From positions 1-25,513 of the forward strand of contig CAJMSZ010000033.1 in the NCBI GenBank assembly GCA_905216215.1: a DNA stretch of 25,513 nt, read 5' to 3'. Source of the stretch: an uncultured bacterium. Lineage in GTDB: Bacteria; Bacillota; Clostridia; Lachnospirales; Lachnospiraceae. The position numbers were made by a program, and so were the translations under genes. Positions 14,022 through 22,044 of the stretch are shown here, piece after piece; the stretch's first letter is position 1, and the number at the start of each line of letters is the position of its first letter. The notes beneath the pieces were generated by a model, which searched no databases, had not been told where the DNA came from, and saw nothing but the letters and a program-made list of their open reading frames with translations.

Positions 14022-16490
14022 ATGTATAGCAAGCGTTTTGAAAAGGAAACATTCAAAAAAGATGTGAAAAATAATGTGCGCATCTTATATCGCAGAGAAA
14101 TCGAAGAAGCTACACCACAGCAGGTTTTTCAGGCCGTATCCTATGCTGTAAAAGAGGCCATTATTGATGATTGGCTTGCAACACAGAAGACCTATGACAA
14201 AGAAGACCCAAAGACGGTATATTACATGTCAATGGAATTTCTGATGGGCCGTGCGCTTGGCAATAATCTGATCAACATGACTGCCTACAAGGATGTAAAA
14301 GAGGCACTTGATGAGATGGGGATTGACCTTAATGTGATTGAGGACGAAGAACCGGACGCAGCCCTTGGAAATGGCGGTCTTGGAAGATTGGCAGCGTGCT
14401 TTCTGGATTCTCTGGCAACACTTGGATATGCGGCTTATGGATGTGGAATCCGATACCATTACGGAATGTTTAAACAAAAAATTAAGGACGGTTATCAGGT
14501 GGAGACACCTGATAACTGGCTGAAAAATGGCAATCCATTTGAACTGCGCCGTGATGAGTATGCCAAGGAAGTCCGCTTTGGCGGAACCATTCGTGTGGAA
14601 TACAACGAACAGGAACAAAGGAATTATTATATTCAGGAAAATTATGAATCTGTACTGGCAATTCCATATGATATGCCAATCGTAGGTTATGGAAACCATG
14701 TGGTCAATACCCTTCGAATCTGGGATGCGCAGGCAATTACAGAGTTCAAATTGGATGAATTTGACCGTGGCGAGTATCATAAAGCGATTGAGCAGGAAAA
14801 TCTCGCAAAAAACATTGTCGAGGTATTGTATCCAAATGATAATCATTATGCAGGAAAAGAGCTTCGTCTGAAACAGCAGTATTTCTTCGTATCGGCAAGT
14901 ATTCAGGCATTGCTTGCCCGTTACAAGAAGAAACACAGCGATGTGAGAAAGCTTTACGAGAAAGTGACCATTCAGATGAATGATACCCACCCTACAGTAG
15001 CTGTGGCAGAGCTGATGCGTCTGCTCATTGACGAAGAAGGACTGGAGTGGGATGAGGCATGGGAGACAACCACAAAGACCGTTGCTTACACCAACCATAC
15101 TATTATGTCAGAAGCACTTGAAAAATGGCCGATTGATTTATTTTCCAGTCTGCTTCCGCGTGTTTACCAGATAATACAGGAAATTGACCGTCGCTTTGTA
15201 AATCAAATTTGCGAGCAGTATCCAAATGATGATCAGAAAGTTGCCAAAATGGCAATTCTGAGAGATGGACAAGTGAAGATGGCACATCTGGCAATCGTTG
15301 CCGGTTATTCGGTAAATGGAGTAGCTCGCCTTCACACAGAGATTCTGAAACATCAGGAACTTAGGGATTTCTATGAAATGATGCCGGAGAAATTTAATAA
15401 TAAGACAAACGGTATTACCCAGAGAAGATTCCTGCTTCACGGAAATCCGCTTCTTGCAGACTGGGTTACCGCACACATCGGGGATGGATGGATTACGGAT
15501 TTATCCCAGATGGAACGGCTGAAACCGCTTGCTGAGGATTCAAGAGCAAGAGCAGAATTTATGAATATCAAATATAAGAACAAGGAACGGCTTGCAGAAT
15601 ATATTTGGAAACATAATGGTATTGAAGTAGACCCACGGTCTATCTTTGATGTTCAGGTAAAGCGTCTGCATGAATACAAACGTCAGCTTTTGAATATCCT
15701 TCATGTGATGTATCTTTATAATAAGATAAAAGAGCATCCGGAGATGCCGTTTTACCCAAGAACCTTTATTTTCGGGGCAAAAGCGTCAGCAGGATATATC
15801 CGTGCCAAAGAGATTATTAAGCTGATAAATTCCGTTGCGGATGTGGTAAATAATGACCGTAGCATCAATGGAAAGCTGAAGATTGTCTTTATTGAGGATT
15901 ACCGAGTGTCTAATGCAGAACTGATTTTCGCGGCAGCAGATGTCAGTGAGCAGATTTCTACCGCATCAAAGGAAGCTTCCGGAACAGGAAATATGAAGTT
16001 CATGTTAAACGGAGCACCGACTCTGGGGACCATGGATGGGGCAAATGTGGAAATCGTAGAAGAAGTCGGAATGGAAAATGCATTTATCTTTGGACTCAGC
16101 TCAGAAGAAGTCATAGATTATGAGAAGAACGGTAGCTACAATCCTCAGGAGATTTATTTTAACGATTGGGATTTGAAACGGGTGATTGACCAACTGATGG
16201 ATGGAACATATTCGGGCGGTGATAGAGAGATGTTCAAGGATTTGTACAATTCTCTGCTGACAGGACAGGATTGTCCAAGACCGGACACTTATTTTATTCT
16301 CAAGGATTTCCGCCCTTATGCAGAAGCACAGGAACGGGTAGAAGCAGCATATCGCGATACCGAACGGTGGGCGAAGATGGCACTTTTAAACACGGCCTCT
16401 TGCGGGAAGTTCACTTCAGACAGAACCATTCAGGATTATGTAGATGAAATCTGGAAACTGGATCATGTAACAGTAAAGCCTTTAGATTAA
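14022..16490 (+). CDS. glgP: Glycogen/alpha-glucan phosphorylase
   Basis: It splits alpha-1,4 glucans with phosphate to give glucose-1-phosphate, in the cytoplasm. The PLP lysine is Lys659 in SGTGNMKFMLNGAPTLGTMDGANVEI, a signature written here in two parts: SGTGNMKF and LGTMDGANVEI. Other family blocks are EFLMGRALGNNL, ALGNGGLGRLAACFLDSLATL, KNGNPFE, MNDTHPTVAVAELMR, KTNGITQRRFL, VQVKRLHEYKRQLLN and FGAKASAGY. The 822-aa length is normal for bacterial members. The start is taken as ATG 14022, after GGGGG at 14008-14012; the frame also opens at TTG 14016. The 21-nt distance from ileS without a terminator suggests cotranscription, which would place glycogen breakdown partly under the Ile T-box. 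An internal promoter cannot be excluded. Confidence 0.96.
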   Translation: MYSKRFEKETFKKDVKNNVRILYRREIEEATPQQVFQAVSYAVKEAIIDDWLATQKTYDKEDPKTVYYMSMEFLMGRALGNNLINMTAYKDVKEALDEMGIDLNVIEDEEPDAALGNGGLGRLAACFLDSLATLGYAAYGCGIRYHYGMFKQKIKDGYQVETPDNWLKNGNPFELRRDEYAKEVRFGGTIRVEYNEQEQRNYYIQENYESVLAIPYDMPIVGYGNHVVNTLRIWDAQAITEFKLDEFDRGEYHKAIEQENLAKNIVEVLYPNDNHYAGKELRLKQQYFFVSASIQALLARYKKKHSDVRKLYEKVTIQMNDTHPTVAVAELMRLLIDEEGLEWDEAWETTTKTVAYTNHTIMSEALEKWPIDLFSSLLPRVYQIIQEIDRRFVNQICEQYPNDDQKVAKMAILRDGQVKMAHLAIVAGYSVNGVARLHTEILKHQELRDFYEMMPEKFNNKTNGITQRRFLLHGNPLLADWVTAHIGDGWITDLSQMERLKPLAEDSRARAEFMNIKYKNKERLAEYIWKHNGIEVDPRSIFDVQVKRLHEYKRQLLNILHVMYLYNKIKEHPEMPFYPRTFIFGAKASAGYIRAKEIIKLINSVADVVNNDRSINGKLKIVFIEDYRVSNAELIFAAADVSEQISTASKEASGTGNMKFMLNGAPTLGTMDGANVEIVEEVGMENAFIFGLSSEEVIDYEKNGSYNPQEIYFNDWDLKRVIDQLMDGTYSGGDREMFKDLYNSLLTGQDCPRPDTYFILKDFRPYAEAQERVEAAYRDTERWAKMALLNTASCGKFTSDRTIQDYVDEIWKLDHVTVKPLD

Positions 16491-16510
16491 TAAATATAAG
16501 GAATAAATAA

Positions 16511-16552
16511 AAATAGCCTTTCATACCATATGGTATGGGAGGTTGTTTTTTT
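16511..16552 (+). terminator. Terminator after glgP that overlaps the spoIID ribosome site
   Basis: The arm ending TTTCATACC pairs with GGTATGGGAGG across loop ATAT, about 16 bp including several G-T pairs, and seven T follow. The right arm contains GGGAGG (16537-16542), the ribosome site of the next gene. A sigma-E-like -10, CATACCAT (16522-16529), lies in the left arm and loop, with an AATAAA -35-like segment about 14 nt upstream. This would start a transcript near the ribosome site; that part is tentative. Confidence 0.65.
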
Positions 16553-17440
16553 ATGGGACGATTTTTGAAACAAGCTGTTTGCGTTTTGCTGATTATTATG
16601 ATTCTTCCATATATTGTTACATTGTTTATGAATGGAAATGGAGTGTTGAAGGTCACGAGGGCAGACAGTCCTTATGTGACGGTAGAGAGGGACGGAGCGA
16701 AAAAAGAATTGTCCCTGGATGAGTATGGAATCAGTGTGCTTGCAAAAGAAATAGATGGAAATGTTTCAACAGAAACTTTAAAAGCACAGGCCATTTTGAT
16801 TCGGACAAGCATATATAAGAAGATTCAGGAAGAGGGAAGTACGGCAATTTTGACGAAGGGATACTGGACCAGGCAGCAGATGGAGTCCAACTGGGGGTCT
16901 GACAATTATTCGGAATATTATGAAAAAATGAAGGAAGCGTGGGAAGAAACAGAAGGAAGTGTGCTCATGTATGAGGGAAGCCTGGCACTCACGCCTTATC
17001 ATAAAGTAAGTAACGGCAAGACACGTTCTGGAAAAGAAGTACTTGGAAGTGACATCTACCCCTATCTTCAGGTGAAGGAATGTGCTGCTGATATCGAGGC
17101 ACCTGATGCCATGACGACTTCTATTATACAGGAAACGGGACTTAAGGTACTTGAGCAGGACAGTGCAGGCTATGTGACAAAGGTGCTTTGTGGAACAGAA
17201 GAAGTCAAAGGCGAAGAATTTCGGGATACATATCATTTACCATCTTCCAGTTTCGTGCTGCAGGATTTTGATGGGAAAACAAGAGTGCTGACGCAGGGAA
17301 TCGGGCACGGGCTTGGAATGAGCCAGTACACGGCAGAAAAGATGGCGGAGGATGGGAAAAATTATGAAGAAATTTTATCTTATTTTTTTGAAGGTACAAC
17401 AATTGAGGAAGTAGCAGAAATATTGGTAAAACCAGAATAA
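16553..17440 (+). CDS. spoIID: Stage II sporulation protein D (SpoIID/LytB lytic transglycosylase), 295 aa
   Basis: A membrane-anchored enzyme that cuts glycan strands during engulfment, in the mother cell. An N-terminal transmembrane helix covers about residues 7-26. The SpoIID domain contains LAKEIDG with the catalytic Glu66, then STETLKAQAILIRTS, the PYHKVSNGKT segment with His150, a Cys177 that may help a zinc site as in clostridial relatives, and QGIGHGLGMSQYTA with His252. The glutamate context in most members is E-M; here it is E-I. The start is ATG 16553, 10 nt after GGGAGG. An earlier in-frame ATG at 16535 lies upstream of that site. The SpoIIQ-like gene follows 42 nt downstream, the usual clostridial order. 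Confidence 0.93.
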   Translation: MGRFLKQAVCVLLIIMILPYIVTLFMNGNGVLKVTRADSPYVTVERDGAKKELSLDEYGISVLAKEIDGNVSTETLKAQAILIRTSIYKKIQEEGSTAILTKGYWTRQQMESNWGSDNYSEYYEKMKEAWEETEGSVLMYEGSLALTPYHKVSNGKTRSGKEVLGSDIYPYLQVKECAADIEAPDAMTTSIIQETGLKVLEQDSAGYVTKVLCGTEEVKGEEFRDTYHLPSSSFVLQDFDGKTRVLTQGIGHGLGMSQYTAEKMAEDGKNYEEILSYFFEGTTIEEVAEILVKPE

Positions 17441-17482
17441 GGCACTCACTTTCTGGCAAAAATAGAGTCAGAGGTGATGAAT

Positions 17483-18217
17483 ATGAAGAAAATGGAGCTG
17501 TCCCCGGCAGGGAAAAAACGAGCAGCAGCAGGTGTAGCGATTTGCTTTATCGCCACACTTGTATTAACCGGCGCTTATACATGGAAAAATTACCAGAATA
17601 AGATAGCGGAAGAGGAACGTCTGATGGAAGAACAGATGGCAAAAACAAATGAAGAAGCACAAGCGGCAAAAGAGGCCAGCGGAGCAGCGAAGAAATGGGA
17701 GCAGGATGTGAAGGAAAATGTGGTGGAAGAGGTTGCGGAGCAGGCAAAAGCTACTTACACAGAGGAACTGGAGACAAAAACAGCCACTCCGAATTTTACA
17801 GAGAGTAGTCAATTACTCTGGCCTGTAAATGGGAACGTTCTTATGAGTTACAGCATGGATAAGTCTGTGTATTTCTCTACTCTGGACCAGTATAAATATA
17901 ATCCGGCACTTGTGATTTCCGGAACCTTAAATGATAATGTGATTGCGGCAGCTCCCGGAATTGTCAAGTCCATTGATACCATGCGGGAGACGGGAACAAC
18001 TGTGACAGTGGATATGGGAAATGGTTATGAATGTCTGTACGGTCAGTTGAAGGATGTTCAGGTGAAAACGGGAGATTATGTAAATGCCAAAGATGTAATA
18101 GGCTATGTCAGTGAACCTACCAAATATTACAGTGTGGAAGGATGCAATCTGTATTTTGAAATGCGTAAAGACGGACAACCTGTGAATCCTATGGATTATA
18201 TGAGTGAAGATGAGTAA
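17483..18217 (+). CDS. spoIIQ: SpoIIQ-like M23/LytM protein with degenerate active site, 244 aa
   Basis: A transmembrane helix at about 14-33 is followed by a long charged coiled-coil-like segment (38-95) and a LytM/M23 beta domain at about 113-236, anchored outside the membrane. In active M23 enzymes zinc is held by the HxGxD segment and by the second His of HxH. Here the equivalent positions are N140-P-A-L-V144 and N222-L-Y224-F-E. The Y-x-H-L His is Gln188. All metal ligands are therefore lost, so it should serve as a binding partner, like forespore SpoIIQ, which pairs with SpoIIIAH across the engulfment space. Start choice: GAGGTG at 17471-17476 supports ATG 17483, although GTG 17474 and ATG 17477 are in frame. 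The position after spoIID supports the name. Confidence 0.85.
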   Translation: MKKMELSPAGKKRAAAGVAICFIATLVLTGAYTWKNYQNKIAEEERLMEEQMAKTNEEAQAAKEASGAAKKWEQDVKENVVEEVAEQAKATYTEELETKTATPNFTESSQLLWPVNGNVLMSYSMDKSVYFSTLDQYKYNPALVISGTLNDNVIAAAPGIVKSIDTMRETGTTVTVDMGNGYECLYGQLKDVQVKTGDYVNAKDVIGYVSEPTKYYSVEGCNLYFEMRKDGQPVNPMDYMSEDE

Positions 18218-18223
18218 ATGCAG

Positions 18224-18271
18224 AGCCCGGTAGACCTTGTAGCTTGTATATTGACAAGGTTTCCGGGCTCA
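18224..18271. terminator. Bidirectional terminator between spoIIQ-like and BASS genes
   Basis: GAGCCCGGTAGACCTTGT pairs with ACAAGGTTTCCGGGCTC over about 17 bp with one bulge. It serves convergent transcripts from both sides. Confidence 0.75.
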
Positions 18272-18295
18272 GATTTGTATGTGATAGTTACCCCT

Positions 18296-19333
18296 TTATT
18301 TTACAGGTTCTTCTGATAAAACAAGATTGGTATGTTCCTGTGTCTTTTTATGTTTATCATAAGCGGCAAACATACCTGCCAGCAATGTACCTGAGATAGA
18401 GTGCCATGTACAGGATACGGCACAAATAATTGCAGATTCCGGTGTAGATGCAAACTGCGCAGTTGTTGTAGCAAGGTTTGTGGCAAGACCTGCATTTTGC
18501 ATACCTACTTCAATAGCAATGGTTCTTTTCTTTGAGGTGTTCATACCAACAAGTTTTCCAGCTACATAGCCAAGGAGATAACCTAACGCATTATGAAGGA
18601 ATACTGCGACGAAAATTACAACACCTGACTGGAAGAATTTATCTCCCTGTGAGGAAACAACACCGCCTACTACACAGGCCAGTCCCAATACAGCGATTCC
18701 CGGCATGATTTTCTGGAACTCCCGGAAAGTATTTTTCTCACCGAACAGATAGTTCAGAAGGAAACCTAATGCAACCGGAAGAATAACAGTTTCAACAATA
18801 GAAATCAGCATTGGCAGTGCTTTGATGGAAATATTTGTTCCACTTGCCAGTAAGGAAACCATTAGCGGAGTCATGACTGGTGAGAGGATTGTCGAAACGG
18901 TTGTCATTCCTACAGAAAAAGCGACATCACCGCCACAAAGGTAAGACATAATATTGGATGATACACCACCCGGGCAGCAGCCTACAAGAATCAGTCCCAG
19001 GGCAATTCCGTCAGGAAGCTGCAGAACTTTAGTCAGTGCAAATGCGAGAAATGGCATAATCAGATATTGTGCCAGTGCGCCTACGCAGATATCGAAAGGT
19101 CTCTGTGCTAAAATCTTGAAATCTTCTGTGGTTAGAGTGAGTCCCATACTGAACATGATGATACCGATGATAATGGACTGACTGGTAAACTTATTGGAAA
19201 CAGGGTCGGTAAATAATGGATGGTTTACCCAGCCCATCATGCCTGGGATGATAAATGTTACAATCGCAATGGCGATTACCACTACGGAAGTGTAATCTGA
19301 TAAAAATTTGCTGAATTTTTGTAATGCTTTCAT
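18296..19333 (-). CDS. BASS-family Na+ symporter (bile acid:sodium symporter fold), 345 aa
   Basis: A polytopic transporter with 9-10 helices. Family blocks are FSMGLTLTTEDFK, LAQYLIMPFLAF, VGCCPGGVSSNIMSYL and AIEVGMQNAGLATNLA. Residues matching the two sodium sites of the bacterial ASBT homologues are kept: Gln89, Ser126, Asn127, Thr144-145, Ser147, Glu275, Met278 and Gln279. Na+-coupled uptake is therefore likely. Members carry bile acids, but also 2-oxo acids such as pyruvate and ketopantoate precursors. The name should therefore not be read as a bile acid assignment. The start is ATG 19333, with AGGAGG at 19342-19347 spaced 8 nt; the other in-frame ATG at 19339 is too close to that site. 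A complete T-box leader precedes it, with an isoleucine-type specifier, which points to an isoleucine-related substrate. Confidence 0.9.
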   Translation of the reverse strand: MKALQKFSKFLSDYTSVVVIAIAIVTFIIPGMMGWVNHPLFTDPVSNKFTSQSIIIGIIMFSMGLTLTTEDFKILAQRPFDICVGALAQYLIMPFLAFALTKVLQLPDGIALGLILVGCCPGGVSSNIMSYLCGGDVAFSVGMTTVSTILSPVMTPLMVSLLASGTNISIKALPMLISIVETVILPVALGFLLNYLFGEKNTFREFQKIMPGIAVLGLACVVGGVVSSQGDKFFQSGVVIFVAVFLHNALGYLLGYVAGKLVGMNTSKKRTIAIEVGMQNAGLATNLATTTAQFASTPESAIICAVSCTWHSISGTLLAGMFAAYDKHKKTQEHTNLVLSEEPVK

Positions 19334-19339
19334 TTGCAT

Positions 19340-19706
19340 TTCCTCCTATTCTTTTCTTAAACCCTGGCCAGAGGTTAAAGTATTTGTTCACCGAAATAAG
19401 TATAAAGGAAACAATAAAAAAATCCCTTTCCAGAATTACTGGAAAGGGACGAATAAATCCGCGATACCACCCTAATTCCACAGAAAAACTCTGTGGCACT
19501 TCACATACTGACATATGCTATCCCATAACGGAGGCAACCGGCGAGATTTACTTGCAGTTTATGCGTTCAACCCGCTTCTTAGAGAGGATAATCAGTAATC
19601 TGTTACTGCCTGTTCGCACCAACCACAGACTCTCTGAAAATAATCATGATTACGACCTTGTTCTCGTCAACGAATTTCTGTGAACTTTATTTTCTTTCTG
19701 TTTGCT
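19340..19706 (-). ncRNA. T-box leader upstream of the BASS transporter, probable Ile specificity
   Basis: On the minus strand the T-box core AGGGTGGTATCGCGG (19459-19473) is canonical. It is followed by a perfect 11-bp terminator, CTGGAAAGGGA with loop AATTA (19423-19449), and a T run (19415-19421). Stem I shows GACGAGAAC, the helix GTAATC/GATTAC, and AGAGAGTCTGTGGTTGGTG with its partner GAACAGGC. Next to the GATTAC arm the specifier loop reads TGATTATCC, closed below by GAGA/TCTC. Aligned with the ileS leader (TGAACATCA), the specifier is ATC (19587-19589). The TGAACGCATAAAC and CTCCGTTATGG elements also align. The base after the specifier is C rather than the usual A, so the register has some uncertainty. 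Confidence 0.9.
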
Positions 19707-19734
19707 ATTATAGTCCTCTTGAAAAATATGTCAA
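19707..19734 (-). promoter_or_regulatory. Promoter of the BASS transcription unit with overlapping dyad
   Basis: On the minus strand TTGACA (19729-19734), 16-nt spacer, TATAAT (19707-19712). A 9-bp perfect inverted repeat, TCCTCTTGA and TCAAGAGGA (19714-19722 and 19731-19739), overlaps the -35 and spacer. It is a possible operator in addition to the T-box. Confidence 0.75.
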
Positions 19735-19917
19735 GAGGGAAATTTACGAAATGAAGGTAATCTTTTTTAAAGAGACTATAAAATTTAATGGTAAGTTTTT
19801 GTTATATTTCTAATACAGCGTCAAGACATAATGTAAGGGCATACTCATCTATATAATTACCAAGAAATGCGAATACACACTTTTTCGGAAGATTGAGTCG
19901 CAATTTTTCATGTACAG

Positions 19918-19938
19918 GACTTATAATAGACTTATAAC
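19918..19938. repeat. 11-bp tandem direct repeat before the HTH remnant
   Basis: GACTTATAA occurs twice with an 11-nt period, about one helical turn. It lies 45-65 nt before the HTH fragment and could be part of its former promoter. The rest of 19741-19982 shows no gene. Confidence 0.35.
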
Positions 19939-19982
19939 GGAAACGAAATAAGAAGATATACGGAGTTACGGAGGGTTATGCA

Positions 19983-20160
19983 GTGAAAATAAATTTTTTG
20001 GGAAATAACATACAGACCATCAGAAAATACAGAGGAATGAAACAGCAGGAGCTTGCAGACAAAATCGGTATCAATATGCAGAGCCTTTCCAATTCGTGAA
20101 ACGGATAAAAGCGTGTATCTCTGTAAAGGAGTACACGCCTATCCTCTATCTCTTTGATAA
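19983..20160 (+). pseudogene. Remnant of an HTH (Cro/C1) regulator gene
   Basis: A GTG at 19983, preceded by GGAGGG, opens a frame encoding MKINFLGNNIQTIRKYRGMK then QQELADKIGINMQSLSNS, the first 38 residues of an XRE-type HTH. TGA at 20097-20099 stops it where family members continue with a WERG or IERG-type segment. Past the stop, other frames hold weak traces (for example ETDKS, and KEYTPILYLFDN), suggesting frameshifts plus loss of the 3' half. No intact regulator is encoded here. Confidence 0.7.
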
Positions 20161-20313
20161 CTGATATATTCGTTTGCTGTACATTGACAGCGTTTCCTGC
20201 CTGTATTTTGAATAGTACATGGAAAAGTTTAGCAGTTCAGTATCACCTTACTTCGTATCTTCAATCTTGTTTTTCTTTGACATGCAGGGGATTTTATCCA
20301 TTCGGTAATCATT
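20161..20313. other. Intergenic stretch, nothing recognised
   Basis: Between the HTH remnant and the end of the minus-strand ABC gene I see no gene, no RNA signature and no convincing terminator. Confidence 0.5.
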
Positions 20314-22044
20314 CTAAATTCCCCAATCTTGACTGGTTATTTGTAATTTTACCATATGCGGATAAATTTTACCTGTGTTCATCAACTTGTTTGGCGTTCC
20401 TTGTTCAGCCACAGAACCGTCTGAAAGTACAACCACTTTATCTGCACCACTTACAGTACGCATACGGTGGGCGATAACAAGTACCGTTTTATCCTTTATC
20501 AATCTTGATAAAGCAGCCTGTATCAATGTTTCATTTTCCACATCAAGACTTGCTGTAGCTTCATCAAGGAGAATAATAGGGGCGTTTTTGAGAAACGCGC
20601 GGGCGATTGAAATACGTTGCCTTTCACCGCCGGATAGTTCACAGCCATTTTCACCAATCATACTATGATAGCCGTTCGGGAGTTTTGTCGCAAATTCTTC
20701 GCAATTTGCCAGCCTTGCCGCCGCAATCACTTCCTCGTCTGTTGCGTCCTTTTTACCAATCCTAATATTCTCCATGATTGTATTGTTAAATAGTGTTACA
20801 TCTTGAAATACAATAGAATACAGTGACAGCAGTGTTTCCGGCTCTATTTTGGATATGTCCATACCACCGACAGTGATTTTACCTTTGCTTATATCCCAAA
20901 ATCGCGAAGCAAGACGTGAAACAGTGGTTTTTCCTCCGCCGGACGGTCCAACTAATGCGGTAACTTCTCCTTGTTTTGCGATAAAAGAAACGTCTTTTAA
21001 TACTGTTTCGCCAGAGTTGTAGGCGAAACCTACATGGTCAAAGACAATATCATAGCCCTTGTTTGATAGGGTGGTGCTGCCTTTTTGGATAGGATGGTCA
21101 AGAATTTCATTCATACGATTTATGTTCGTTCTAGTGGAGATTATCGCAGCCAGATTTTGCAATGCCCCCTCAAGCGGTGCATACAGTCTTGAAGCTACAA
21201 GCAAAAACAGAAAGAACATTGGAATATCAATTTCCCCACGAATAAGCAGTGTAGAACCTACCAACGCAACTGTAGCAATACCGAATTTTAATATCAACGT
21301 AGATGAAACAACAAAAAGTGCTGTTCCAAGCTCTGTTATAATATTTCGATTTTCTACATAATCAATTTTTTTATCAAGCTCTTTTAGATAGTTTTCTTCC
21401 GCATTATTTGCCTTTAAGTCCTGCAAGCTTTCGATACACTCCTGTACGCCGTTCTCGAGTGCAACATTTGCTTCTACGGATTTTCGGTTAAAGTATTGCT
21501 GTATACGTGCGGAAAGAAATATAATTGTAAACGCAATCGGTAAAACCCAAACAGCAGCAAGAGCCATACGAAAATCTATGATAAAAAGATTGATTGAAAT
21601 GAGCGTTGTTGAAATCAAGGAACCTGCTAAAGCGGGTACATAATGAGAAAATGCGGTTTCTAGTGTTGCACAATCGCCCATAATTGAATTTGTCAAATCA
21701 GCAAGGTCTTTCTTACTGAAAAAAGATAATGGAATTTTTCGGAGCTGTTCTGCTAAGGATATACGCCTTACCCCACTTTCTACATAAGTAGCTAAGTAAG
21801 TCGCATTATACTGAAACCAAGTCGTGATAAATATAAGGCATAAACATACCAATGCACCAACTGTATAGAAAGCAATGCGGCTTCCATTTACACTCCCATT
21901 CATGGTATCAATGACAAAATAATAGAGAAGTCCAACAGGAAGCATAAAGGATATATCTTGTGCAACACAAGCAATACAGCCTTTTACTAAATCAACAGCC
22001 CCTTGTCTTGATAACGCAAAGCGTCTTTGTAATATCTTAATCAT
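20314..22044 (-). CDS. ABC exporter half-transporter, second subunit, 576 aa
   Basis: A type IV ABC exporter half: six membrane helices in about residues 15-300, then an ATPase domain. Walker A is GPSGGGKTT with Lys372, the Q-loop is VFQDVTLF, the signature is LSGGERQRISIA, Walker B is IILLDEATASLD, and the H-loop is IAHRM. It overlaps the stop of the upstream subunit in an ATGA arrangement: ATG at 22044-22042, TGA at 22043-22041, with GGAGGAGG just before. This fixes the start, although the frame extends upstream to 22101. The pair should form a heterodimeric exporter or a siderophore-type transporter of the IrtAB/YbtPQ kind. The substrate cannot be read from sequence. It is probably controlled by the adjacent TetR-type gene. 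Confidence 0.92.
   Translation of the reverse strand: MIKILQRRFALSRQGAVDLVKGCIACVAQDISFMLPVGLLYYFVIDTMNGSVNGSRIAFYTVGALVCLCLIFITTWFQYNATYLATYVESGVRRISLAEQLRKIPLSFFSKKDLADLTNSIMGDCATLETAFSHYVPALAGSLISTTLISINLFIIDFRMALAAVWVLPIAFTIIFLSARIQQYFNRKSVEANVALENGVQECIESLQDLKANNAEENYLKELDKKIDYVENRNIITELGTALFVVSSTLILKFGIATVALVGSTLLIRGEIDIPMFFLFLLVASRLYAPLEGALQNLAAIISTRTNINRMNEILDHPIQKGSTTLSNKGYDIVFDHVGFAYNSGETVLKDVSFIAKQGEVTALVGPSGGGKTTVSRLASRFWDISKGKITVGGMDISKIEPETLLSLYSIVFQDVTLFNNTIMENIRIGKKDATDEEVIAAARLANCEEFATKLPNGYHSMIGENGCELSGGERQRISIARAFLKNAPIILLDEATASLDVENETLIQAALSRLIKDKTVLVIAHRMRTVSGADKVVVLSDGSVAEQGTPNKLMNTGKIYPHMVKLQITSQDWGI

Noticed and set aside
14229..15098. A 289-codon minus-strand frame opposite glgP
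   Set aside because: It is the antisense shadow of a highly conserved gene. The Cys/Ile/Phe-rich protein has no recognisable domain and no ribosome site was seen.
20097..20099. TGA in the HTH fragment read as selenocysteine
   Set aside because: The position is in a DNA-binding domain, no SECIS-like hairpin was seen and the downstream frame does not continue the family; decay is simpler.
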